Assembly (NCBI GenBank): GCA_023259235.1
Contig: JAHFQQ010000010.1
Span: forward strand, 8,696 to 22,551
DNA from: Polaromonas sp.
GTDB taxonomy: Bacteria > Pseudomonadota > Gammaproteobacteria > Burkholderiales > Burkholderiaceae_C
DNA length: 13,856 bases
Reading direction: 5' to 3'
The notes under the pieces are model-generated. The model made no database searches, had not been told where the DNA came from, and saw only the letters and a list, made by a program, of their open reading frames with translations. Positions 1 through 6,172 of the stretch are shown here, one piece after another. Both the position numbers and the translations under genes were made by a program. Within the stretch, counting starts at the first letter, position 1; the number at the start of each line of letters is the position of its first letter.

Positions 1-298
1 GGAAGAGCACCAGGTTGGCGATGAAGACGCCTTGGGAGAGAGCCACGTACTGGCGCAGGAAGTGCCACATGATGGCTGCTCCGGCGAGGCCGGCTATGCC
101 CACCATGCCGGCGCCGTGAATCGTCATGAGTTCGTAGAACCAGTTGGGTCCCATGGAAATGAGCTGCGCCTGCTCCAGGCGCATGAGCAGGCCGAAAATC
201 ATCATCAGCAGCAATACGGCGACCGCGGTAACCAGATAGGCCAGCACGCTGGTCCTTGCTCCCTGCTCGGGAGTGGCTGTGTAAACATAACTTGCCAT
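1..298 (-). CDS. Heme-copper cytochrome c oxidase subunit I, N-terminal part (gene runs off the window)
   Basis: The reverse strand encodes 99 residues starting with MASYVYTATPEQ and open to the window edge. A first membrane helix lies at about residues 18-40. A second begins in the segment FYELMTIHGAGMVG, where His61 sits at the place of the low-spin heme ligand in helix II of heme-copper oxidases. This subunit would carry the heme and heme-CuB centres that reduce oxygen in the inner membrane. The start is firm: AAGGAG lies at 307-312, eight bases before ATG. The gene follows subunit II after a 14-base gap, so the two are one transcript. The surrounding residues and short subunit II suggest a B-type (ba3-like) or other divergent enzyme rather than the usual A-type aa3 enzyme; that subtype is inference because only the first tenth or so of the protein is visible. 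Confidence 0.85.
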   Translation of the reverse strand, partial: MASYVYTATPEQGARTSVLAYLVTAVAVLLLMMIFGLLMRLEQAQLISMGPNWFYELMTIHGAGMVGIAGLAGAAIMWHFLRQYVALSQGVFIANLVLF

Positions 299-312
299 AA
301 TCATTTCTCCTT

Positions 313-855
313 TTATTGGCCGCCGCCGACCTTGATTTCGGTCATCATGTTGTGGTGTGCTATGCCGCAGTATTCCAGGCACAGTATCTTGTACGTGCCT
401 TCATCGTGAAAGGTATGCCGGATGATGTTGGTGTAGCCGGGCATTGCCTGGGTCTGTGCGACCAGATGCATGTCGGCGTTGTAGATGCCAAAGCCGTGGT
501 TGACATCCGTGCTGGTCACACGGAACTCTACAGGTTGGTCCTTTGCAACGTGGTCACGGCTCAGTTCCCAGCGCCATTGGGAGCCCGTTGCCGTGACAAC
601 CTGTACCGGGCTGGAGTTGCTCCCCGTGCGACTGGCGTCGTAGGGCAGCTGACCCATCAACGTGTAGATCATGACTGGCCCGAACACCAGCACCAGGCCC
701 CAGAACAGCTTGGTGCGCAGGCGATAAGAGCGCTTTACGAGCGGCGCGTAGTCTTCCTCGCGTGCACCGGAGTTGATGGCGACGAAGGCAAACCCCAGCG
801 CCACGAGCGTCATCAATACCAGCGAAGCCAACCACGCAATTTGTTGTTGCGACAT
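313..855 (-). CDS. Cytochrome c oxidase subunit II with CuA site
   Basis: This 180-residue membrane protein receives electrons from cytochrome c and passes them to subunit I. Two hydrophobic helices (about residues 6-27 and 50-68) precede a periplasmic cupredoxin domain. The CuA ligands are all present: His120 in DVNHGF, then Cys159, Glu161, Cys163, His167 and Met170 in the pattern CxExCxxxHxxM. The aromatic GSQWRW segment (residues 91-96) matches the usual electron-entry region. The protein is shorter than typical subunit II proteins (about 250-380 residues) and has no C-terminal cytochrome c domain. The start at 855 is supported by the strong ribosome site AGGAGGAGAG at 861-870. It is the first gene of a pair with subunit I. 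Function is sure; the oxidase subtype is not. Confidence 0.93.
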   Translation of the reverse strand: MSQQQIAWLASLVLMTLVALGFAFVAINSGAREEDYAPLVKRSYRLRTKLFWGLVLVFGPVMIYTLMGQLPYDASRTGSNSSPVQVVTATGSQWRWELSRDHVAKDQPVEFRVTSTDVNHGFGIYNADMHLVAQTQAMPGYTNIIRHTFHDEGTYKILCLEYCGIAHHNMMTEIKVGGGQ

Positions 856-1156
856 ATTTTCTCTCCTCCTTTTGTTGTTAATGACGAATCGGTCAATCTG
901 CCGAAAGTTCTATCGGCTTGTTGCACGCGACCATACAGGCTGGCTTGCGGCCAATAAGATGTATTCTCAATGAAGCTTTTATTAAATGCAAGATTTAAAT
1001 TGATGGCGCCCGGCGTTCCGGTGGCTTCAAGACAAAGGGAATTGATTCGCTTCCTGATCCAACCAATCCAGAGTATTTGGCCTTTGCCAGCCAGGACGGG
1101 CACGGACATGAAGCCGGATTTGTGCATCGATCGCCTTGGGCAACGGCGTAGCCGGT
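856..1156. other. Intergenic region upstream of the oxidase genes
   Basis: These 301 bases separate the end of the NlpC/P60 gene from the oxidase operon, all on the minus strand. No frame here gives a recognisable protein. The half nearest the oxidase (about 880-1000) is AT-rich and should hold its promoter, but I see only poor matches to a sigma-70 promoter. A small inverted repeat (GCCGA at 900-904 and TCGGC at 913-917) lies about 45 bases before the start of subunit II, with no T-run after it in either direction. Confidence 0.5.
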
Positions 1157-1753
1157 TCAGTGCGCCGCTGCGGTGTCGCTGACAGTGGCAGGCGCCGTTT
1201 CGGGGGCTTGCGCCGCTGCCACACGGCGGGCGCCGTCAAAGCGGCTCTGCCAGTAGCGCAGGCCCATGCTTTCGACACGCACTTCAGCCCCCGGCCTGGG
1301 GGAATGAATGAACTTGCCGTCGCCGACATAGATGCCGACGTGGCTGAAGGCGTGCCGCAGGGTGTTGAAGAAAACCAGGTCGCCGGGTTGCAGTTCGGTT
1401 TTGTCGATGCGCTCGGTGGCTGCTGCCTGTTGCTCCGCCCGGCGCGGCAGCAGCAGCCCCACGCTTTGCTCGTACATGGCACGCACAAAACCGCTGCAGT
1501 CAAAGCCGGTTTCCACGCTGTTTCCGCCGCGTCTGTAGGGCACACCCAGAAACCCCATGGCATTGACCACCAGTTCGGAAGCCCTGTTTGTGACGCGTTG
1601 GCGAACCTGGTCAATCTGCGTCAGCAAGCCTTTTTCTGCCAGCAATCTGTCCATGTCGTCGCCGGTGCCGCCCGATTGGCTGGGTGCTGCTTGGGCACTT
1701 GCTGCCAGCAATCCGGCACAGGCAAGAACAAAAGTGGAGGCAATTATTCGCAT
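1157..1753 (-). CDS. Exported NlpC/P60-family peptidoglycan endopeptidase
   Basis: The protein is a secreted cysteine peptidase of the type that cuts peptide cross-links or stems in peptidoglycan. A signal peptide is clear: MRIIAS, a hydrophobic stretch, then cleavage near SAQA-AP. The C-terminal NlpC/P60 domain has the catalytic Cys in GFDCSGFV, the His in SHVGIYVGDG, and the third polar residue as His in KFIHSPR. LQPGDLVFF is another family hallmark. The whole protein is about 198 residues, normal for a single-domain member with no extra wall-binding domain. I chose ATG at 1753 because it puts a basic residue right before the hydrophobic core; an in-frame ATG at 1765 would add MLGA. Neither has a good ribosome site. 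It is divergent from the sugar dehydrogenase gene. The alanine-rich C-terminal tail looks disordered. Confidence 0.9.
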   Translation of the reverse strand: MRIIASTFVLACAGLLAASAQAAPSQSGGTGDDMDRLLAEKGLLTQIDQVRQRVTNRASELVVNAMGFLGVPYRRGGNSVETGFDCSGFVRAMYEQSVGLLLPRRAEQQAAATERIDKTELQPGDLVFFNTLRHAFSHVGIYVGDGKFIHSPRPGAEVRVESMGLRYWQSRFDGARRVAAAQAPETAPATVSDTAAAH

Positions 1754-1760
1754 GGCGCCA

Positions 1761-1790
1761 AGCATACTTGATGGACTGGCTCTGCGTCAA
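1761..1790 (-). promoter_or_regulatory. Candidate sigma-70 promoter of the NlpC/P60 gene
   Basis: Read on the minus strand, TTGACG (1785-1790) and TATGCT (1761-1766) are separated by 18 bases, matching the -35 and -10 consensus at 5 and 4 of 6 positions. Transcription would begin close to the ATG at 1753, giving a message with almost no leader and excluding the ATG at 1765 as start. This is a pattern match only. Confidence 0.35.
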
Positions 1791-1818
1791 TCTTGAGTTG
1801 TTTCTTGATAATTCATCC

Positions 1819-1830
1819 AATCAATTGATT
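1819..1830. promoter_or_regulatory. 12-base perfect palindrome in the divergent promoter region
   Basis: AATCAATTGATT is its own reverse complement and lies between the divergent NlpC/P60 and sugar dehydrogenase genes, next to four T-tracts (1829-1832, 1839-1843, 1847-1852, 1855-1858). It could be an operator or simply AT-rich promoter DNA. No regulator is assigned. Confidence 0.3.
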
Positions 1831-1992
1831 TTAAAAGGTTTTTCTGTTTTTTCATTTTCTGTTGCCATCCTCCGCCGGGTGGACGTGACAACAGTGGGCG
1901 TCAAGTGGCAGGTTGCGCGAAGTCAATTGGCTGTGCGATATTTGCTGCTTGGCACGATGATCCCTTGAAGCCAACAGCCCATCACTGTATTT

Positions 1993-1998
1993 AAGGAA
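1993..1998 (+). promoter_or_regulatory. Ribosome binding site of the sugar dehydrogenase gene
   Basis: AAGGAA ends six bases before ATG at 2005. This fixes the start and excludes the out-of-frame ATG at 1998, which overlaps the site itself. Confidence 0.7.
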
Positions 1999-2004
1999 TG
2001 AAAT

Positions 2005-3171
2005 ATGCCCCTAGCCATCTACACGCATTGGTATCTAGCTATTGCTTCAATAGCATACTTCCTGATGATTTCGTACGCCCAAGCCCAGACGCTACGGACG
2101 GAAACCGTAGCGGCAGGTTTGCAAAATCCCTGGAGTCTGGCTTTTTTGCCCGATGGCCGCTATCTGGTAACCGAGCGCCCCGGCCGGCTTCGGGTGATCA
2201 CTGCAGACGGCAAGCTGGCTGCGCCTGTGGCTGGTCTGCCACAGATCGCCGCAGGCGGGCAGGGCGGGCTGCTGGATGTTGTGCTGGATGGCGACTTTGC
2301 CCGTAACCGCCGCCTGTATTTCTGTTTTTCCGAGCCCGCTCCAGTGGGCAATGCCAACAGCACCGCGCTGGCCCGCGCCACCCTTAGCGCAGACGACAGG
2401 CGGCTGGAGGACGTCAAGATCATTTTCAGCCAGCGGCCCAAGGTCGCCAGCACGGCGCACTTTGGCTGCCGCATTGTTGAAAGCCGCGCGCCTGGCGTGA
2501 ATGGCCAGCCGGACGGCAAGCTGTTTCTAACGCTGGGCGAGCGCTTTTCGCGCAAGGAAGACGCGCAAAAGCTCGGCAACCACCTCGGCAAGCTGATTCG
2601 CATCAACAAGGATGGCTCGGTGCCGAAAGACAATCCCTTTGTCGGCAAGGCCGGCGCCATGCCTGAAATCTGGAGCTATGGCCACCGCAACTCCCAAGGT
2701 GCAACGCTCGCGCCAGACGGCACGCTCTGGGAGCACGAGCACGGCCCGCAGGGCGGCGATGAAATCAATTTGCCCAAGCCAGGGGCCAATTACGGCTGGC
2801 CGGTGATTACCTACGGTGAAAATTATGGCGGCGGCAAGATTGGCGAGGGGTTGACCGAAAAGGCGGGCATGGAGCAGCCTTTGCACTACTGGGTGCCGTC
2901 CATTGCACCCTCGGGCATGGCCTTTCTGACCAGTGAGCGCTACGATCAACCCGGCAATGTCTGGCGCGGCAATCTGTTTGTCGGTTCGCTTAAATTTGAC
3001 TACCTCGACCGGATCGAGCTGTCCGAGCCATTTGGCGGGAGGGTGGTTCGCGAAAGCAGACTCCTCGCCGGGTTGGGCGAGCGCATTCGCGACGTGCGCC
3101 AAGGTCCCGATGGCCTGCTCTATGTGCTGACCGACAGCGCCAATGGCAAGCTGATACGCCTGCTGCCATGA
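2005..3171 (+). CDS. Soluble PQQ-dependent aldose sugar dehydrogenase (YliI/Asd family), exported
   Basis: The product (388 residues) is a periplasmic six-bladed beta-propeller that oxidises aldose sugars with pyrroloquinoline quinone, like E. coli YliI (about 370 residues). A signal peptide covers about residues 1-27 (ends AQA-Q). Family signatures run in order: NPWSLAFLPDGRYLVTERPG (41-60), GGQGGLLDV (84-92), HFGCR with the likely catalytic His152, GKLIRINKDGSVPKDNPF (195-212), GHRNSQG with Arg228, EHGPQGGDEINL (245-256) and ANYGWP (261-266). Position 155 is Cys where many relatives have Ser in HFGSR. The last two bases of the stop overlap an ATG, but the following permease probably starts further on. 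No PQQ biosynthesis genes are in the window, so the cofactor must come from elsewhere. The signal-peptide codons contain a perfect hairpin (2038-2054), possibly a captured repeat. Substrate is not predictable. Confidence 0.92.
   Translation: MPLAIYTHWYLAIASIAYFLMISYAQAQTLRTETVAAGLQNPWSLAFLPDGRYLVTERPGRLRVITADGKLAAPVAGLPQIAAGGQGGLLDVVLDGDFARNRRLYFCFSEPAPVGNANSTALARATLSADDRRLEDVKIIFSQRPKVASTAHFGCRIVESRAPGVNGQPDGKLFLTLGERFSRKEDAQKLGNHLGKLIRINKDGSVPKDNPFVGKAGAMPEIWSYGHRNSQGATLAPDGTLWEHEHGPQGGDEINLPKPGANYGWPVITYGENYGGGKIGEGLTEKAGMEQPLHYWVPSIAPSGMAFLTSERYDQPGNVWRGNLFVGSLKFDYLDRIELSEPFGGRVVRESRLLAGLGERIRDVRQGPDGLLYVLTDSANGKLIRLLP
2038..2054. repeat. Perfect hairpin GCTATTG-CTT-CAATAGC inside a coding start
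   Basis: Seven-base arms with a three-base loop lie 33 bases after the start codon of the sugar dehydrogenase gene, in the codons for residues 12-17 of its signal peptide. The core GCTAT...ATAGC resembles the hairpins at 6079-6103 and 7961-7980. It could be a small dispersed repeat, or a message hairpin affecting translation. Confidence 0.45.
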
Positions 3172-3239
3172 TTGATGATTCCATCGCGCACGACATTTGG
3201 TTACCGTCTTCGCTGCAAGGCCAAAGGTATCATGCTGGC

Positions 3240-4043
3240 ATGCCCCCAATCGACTCATTGCAAGGCCGTCTGGCGCAAACCGGCCAGGCCGCGCAGCACT
3301 GGCTGATTGAGTGGTGGCGGTTGGTGCACTTGGGGGCGGTGATTCTGGTGCTGGCGCTCTCGCCGTCAAGCTACAGCCGGGAAAGCCGCGGCGTGCTGGC
3401 CCGTCATATTTACCTCAATTCCGCGCCCATTTTGCTGGGGTTTACCGTGCTGTGCGCGCTGGTGACCGTGGTGATTACCCGCATCGTGCTGGTCACAGCA
3501 CTGAGTTATGGCCTGTCGCAGTATGCGCTGCAAGTGGTCATACGGGTGCTGGTGCTGGAATTGATCCCCCTGACCGCCGCACTGTTTGTGGCGCTGCGCT
3601 GCACCATTCCCGACGGCGCCGAGCTCACGGTGATGCAGGCCAACGGTGAGCTCGAGGAAATACGCGGGCGCGGCATTGATCCGGTGCGGCGCGAGGTGCT
3701 GCCGCGGGTGGTTGCCGGCATGTTTTCGGGCATCACGCTGGCAGCGCTGAGCAGCGTGGTGGCGCTGGTGGTGGCGTATCTGGCAGGGTACGGTTTTACC
3801 GTGTCAGGTATAGCCGCCTATACCCGCCTTTTTGGTCAGGTATTCAGCCCTGCCGTGACGCTGGTTTTTGTCCTCAAGACCTTGCTGTTTTCACTGGCCG
3901 TGTCGCTGATTCCCATGGCCTCGGCCCTGTACGGCATGGGCGGCGCCAGTGCGCGCACCAGCGCCGAAATGCGCGGGCTGGTACGCATGTTCGCCGTGAT
4001 ACTGCTGATTGAAGTGGCGTCGCTGGTTGGCAACTATTATTAG
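3240..4043 (+). CDS. MlaE-family ABC transporter permease
   Basis: The 267-residue protein is an inner-membrane permease of the MlaE family, whose members move phospholipids or other lipids with an ATPase and an MCE protein. Five or six hydrophobic segments are visible (about 28-42, 61-86, 97-120, 158-187, 203-229, 246-264). An amphipathic start (EWWRLVHLGA) and the family's cytoplasmic coupling segment GRGIDPVRREVLPRV (143-157) are diagnostic. I chose ATG at 3240 because the 24 codons before it (from an ATG at 3168 that overlaps the previous stop as ATGA) read as non-coding sequence and lack membrane-protein character; 3168 remains possible. The MCE gene follows after 34 bases. The coupling segment implies an ATPase partner, yet none is encoded on either side. 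Permease identity is sure; the transported lipid is unknown. Confidence 0.9.
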   Translation: MPPIDSLQGRLAQTGQAAQHWLIEWWRLVHLGAVILVLALSPSSYSRESRGVLARHIYLNSAPILLGFTVLCALVTVVITRIVLVTALSYGLSQYALQVVIRVLVLELIPLTAALFVALRCTIPDGAELTVMQANGELEEIRGRGIDPVRREVLPRVVAGMFSGITLAALSSVVALVVAYLAGYGFTVSGIAAYTRLFGQVFSPAVTLVFVLKTLLFSLAVSLIPMASALYGMGGASARTSAEMRGLVRMFAVILLIEVASLVGNYY

Positions 4044-4077
4044 CGCTCTCAATGCCCCCCAGGAAACCGCACATCCC

Positions 4078-5079
4078 ATGAGTTCGCCGCACGATTCCCT
4101 GCCGCCTCCGCCAGCTGGTCCCGATCGGGCCGTCCCATCGCCTGATGAGGGGGCGGCCAACCTGGAGCTCAAGGCCAGGCTGTTGATGCTTTTCATGCTG
4201 CTGCTGGTGTGCGGCTCGGCCCTGTACGTGATGTACGCGCGCGGTGTGTTTGATGCTACCCAGAAACTGGTGCTGATGGCTGACGACTCCGAAGGCGTGG
4301 TGGTTGGCATGGACCTGACGTTTTCAGGCTTTCCGATTGGCCGGGTGCGGCGTATCGAGCTGGCGGAAGATGGCAAGGTCCGCATCCTGATTGACGTGGC
4401 CGCCATGGACGCGCACTGGCTGCGCACCAGCAGCGTTTTCACCCTGGTGCGCGGCATCGTCGGCAGCACCAATATCCGGGCCTATTCCGGCGTTCTGAAT
4501 GACCCGGCCCTGCCCGACGGCGCCGTGCGCACGGTGCTGCAGGGCGACGCCAGCGCTGAAATCCCCAAAGTCATTTCCGCCGCCAAGGACCTGATCGACA
4601 ACCTCAACAGCCTGACCGGCAGTGGTGGCGCGGTGGGCATGATGCTGGCCAACCTGCAAACCCTGACCGGGCGGCTCAACGGCCCTGGCGGCGCGCTTAC
4701 GGTGCTGCTTGGCAGCGAGGCGGAAGCCAAAAAACTGACGATCACGCTTGATCGCGCCAACGCGTTGCTGGCCCGGCTCGACGGGATGGCCGCCAGGGCC
4801 GACAACCAGGTGTTCGGCGACAAGGGTGTGATGCCGGAAACCCGCGCCGCTGTGGTTCAACTCAACGCGCTGCTAGGCGACGCGCGTGCCAGTCTGAAAA
4901 AAGTCGACGCCGTGTTGCTCGATGCCCAGGCCATTAGCGGCAATGTCAGGAGCGCCACGGACGATCTGGGGGCCTTGCGCGGCGAGGTGGATGCCAACCT
5001 GCGCAAGATTGACAGCCTGATCAACGAGGTCAACCGCAAATGGCCGTTTGCCCGTGATAGCGAGATCAAACTGCCATGA
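4078..5079 (+). CDS. MCE-domain (MlaD-like) substrate-binding protein
   Basis: This 333-residue protein should be anchored in the inner membrane by one helix (about 34-54) with the rest in the periplasm. The MCE domain spans about 62-158 and shows the usual core: DDSEGVVVGMDLTFSGFPIGRVRRIEL, with the GL..G..V-type strand pairs, and VRGIVGSTNIRAYSG. From about 161 to the end it is helical, with repeated Leu/Ala spacing (for example LIDNLNSLTG and LRKIDSLINEVNRKW), as in MCE proteins whose C-terminal helices form a tube or needle. The start at 4078 is preferred over an in-frame ATG at 4009, which would overlap the permease by 35 bases and add a non-hydrophobic leader. The proline-rich N-terminus (residues 8-13) is cytoplasmic. 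It ends in an ATGA overlap with the lipoprotein gene. It binds or conducts lipid for the adjacent permease. Confidence 0.9.
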   Translation: MSSPHDSLPPPPAGPDRAVPSPDEGAANLELKARLLMLFMLLLVCGSALYVMYARGVFDATQKLVLMADDSEGVVVGMDLTFSGFPIGRVRRIELAEDGKVRILIDVAAMDAHWLRTSSVFTLVRGIVGSTNIRAYSGVLNDPALPDGAVRTVLQGDASAEIPKVISAAKDLIDNLNSLTGSGGAVGMMLANLQTLTGRLNGPGGALTVLLGSEAEAKKLTITLDRANALLARLDGMAARADNQVFGDKGVMPETRAAVVQLNALLGDARASLKKVDAVLLDAQAISGNVRSATDDLGALRGEVDANLRKIDSLINEVNRKWPFARDSEIKLP

Positions 5080-5753
5080 CTATCCAGACGGTGAAACTAG
5101 CTACTTCGCTCATCGCAGCCATGCTGACCGCCAGCTGTGCCAGCGGCCCCAAGCCACTCGACTGGCAACTCGAGGCCAAAGGCGCCATGGAGCGTTCGGT
5201 GACTGCCTACATGGAGGGCAACGGCCGTGTCGAACAGGCCGAACTGGCCAACGCGCGCAGCCAGCTGGCGCGCACCGGGCGCGTCGAACTGCTCGCCAAC
5301 GCCGAACTGCTGCACTGCGCTATCCGCGTGGCCAGCCTGGTATTCGAGCCCTGTGCGGGGTTTGAGGCGCTGCGGCGCGACGCCCCCGAAGCCCAGCGCG
5401 CCTACGCCGATTACCTGCGCGGCCAGTTGCCGCCCACGAGCATTGCCTTGCTGCCAGAGCAACAACGCGCCGTCGCCGCTGGAAATGCGAGTGCCGTTCA
5501 GGCCATTACCGACCCGTTGTCGCAATTGGTCGCCGCAGGCGTGTTGCTGCAATCCGGCAAGGCCAGCCCGGCGGTCATCGGGCAGGCGATCGACGCCGCA
5601 TCAAGCCAGGGCTGGCGCCGCCCGCTGCTGGCCTGGCTGGGCGTGCAGGCGCAGCGCGCCGAACAGGCGGGCAGCGCGGACGAGGCCGCCAGGCTGCGCC
5701 GGCGCATGGCATTGACGCAAGGCGGCAGCTTGCCAGCGAAAGAAAGCCCATGA
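5076..5753 (+). CDS. Uncharacterised lipoprotein coupled to the MCE gene
   Basis: I do not recognise this 225-residue protein. Its N-terminus is a lipoprotein signal: TVKLATSLIAAMLTASCAS, with the lipid-bearing Cys at 21 and Ser at position 23 (after Ala), so outer-membrane sorting is plausible. After that it is almost entirely helical and rich in Ala, Arg and Leu, with helix-turn-helix pairs that could be TPR-like (for example residues 35-65 and 145-205). Two further Cys (about 81 and 93) could form a disulfide in the periplasm. Its start overlaps the MCE stop (ATGA, 5076-5079) and its own stop overlaps the next start (ATGA, 5750-5753), pointing to translational coupling. By position it takes the place of the auxiliary lipoprotein found in many MCE operons (PqiC-like, ABC_trans_aux), but I see no clear resemblance to that family. 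A role as outer-membrane partner is inference. Confidence 0.75.
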   Translation: MTIQTVKLATSLIAAMLTASCASGPKPLDWQLEAKGAMERSVTAYMEGNGRVEQAELANARSQLARTGRVELLANAELLHCAIRVASLVFEPCAGFEALRRDAPEAQRAYADYLRGQLPPTSIALLPEQQRAVAAGNASAVQAITDPLSQLVAAGVLLQSGKASPAVIGQAIDAASSQGWRRPLLAWLGVQAQRAEQAGSADEAARLRRRMALTQGGSLPAKESP

Positions 5754-6052
5754 GCTACACCCTCAGGCTGTATGTATCCGGGGATGTTTCCCCGCAAGAG
5801 CTGCAGGCGGCGGAGCAGCGCTTCAAAGCGGCGCTGGAAGCCGCGCTGGGCGACGCCGCGCTGGTTGTGCCGGTGCATGCCGCGTACCTGGGAATCGTGG
5901 CGGCCCATGGCGAAACGCCGACCGAAGAGGCGCTCTCGCCCAGTGAGCTGGAAATCTTCAGCCAGTGGCAGGCGGCCGAGGCGGCGGCAGTCACGGCCGC
6001 CTTGGGAACCAACCGCCACATGGACGATGCGCAGTTTGAAATTTTCAGATGA
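5750..6052 (+). CDS. Uncharacterised 100-residue protein, last gene of the MCE cluster
   Basis: The family is not recognised. The protein has no signal peptide or membrane helix and should be cytoplasmic. It seems to fold as strand (YTLRLYVSG), helix (SPQELQAAEQRFKAALEAALG), strand (AALVVPVHAAYLGIV), then a long helix (SPSELEIFSQWQAAEAAAVTAAL) and a short tail ending DDAQFEIFR. An alpha/beta layout of this size would suit a small binding or adaptor protein, possibly filling the place that MlaB-type STAS proteins have in other systems, but there is no STAS signature and this is speculation. The start ATG overlaps the lipoprotein stop, and a purine-rich stretch (GAAAGAAAG) just before it can serve as ribosome site. 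No clear terminator follows. Confidence 0.7.
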   Translation: MSYTLRLYVSGDVSPQELQAAEQRFKAALEAALGDAALVVPVHAAYLGIVAAHGETPTEEALSPSELEIFSQWQAAEAAAVTAALGTNRHMDDAQFEIFR

Positions 6053-6078
6053 ATCGGCTTGCGGGCTTCGTGTCAGTT

Positions 6079-6103
6079 GCTATAACGCTATTAAATCTAT
6101 AGC
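6079..6103. repeat. Inverted repeat GCTATA...TATAGC in an AT-rich gap
   Basis: Six-base arms (6079-6084 and 6098-6103) flank a 13-base spacer containing another GCTATT. It lies in the 120-base AT-rich gap between the MCE cluster and the next gene. It looks like a relative of the hairpins at 2038-2054 and 7961-7980. It has no T-run, so it is a poor terminator. Confidence 0.4.
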
Positions 6104-6172
6104 TTACCAAACTTTGTGCTATTGGGCTGTCGAGTGTTTCATGCTGACAGTATTGACCTGAGTAATTGAAAA

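Noticed and set aside
1950..1964. TGGCACG, a sigma-54 -24 half, before the sugar dehydrogenase gene
   Set aside because: The -12 GC is absent at the right distance.
3168..3239. Earlier start of the permease at an ATGA overlap with the sugar dehydrogenase stop
   Set aside because: The 24 extra residues look like translated non-coding DNA and are not typical of MlaE N-termini; kept only as an alternative.
2527..3369. Long open frame antisense to the sugar dehydrogenase and permease
   Set aside because: It covers the conserved motifs of real genes on the other strand and has no motif or ribosome site of its own.
3620..3654. Nine-base perfect inverted repeat CGAGCTCAC/GTGAGCTCG in the permease gene
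   Set aside because: It arises from two copies of the codon pair GAG CTC (Glu-Leu) in the protein; most likely coding coincidence.
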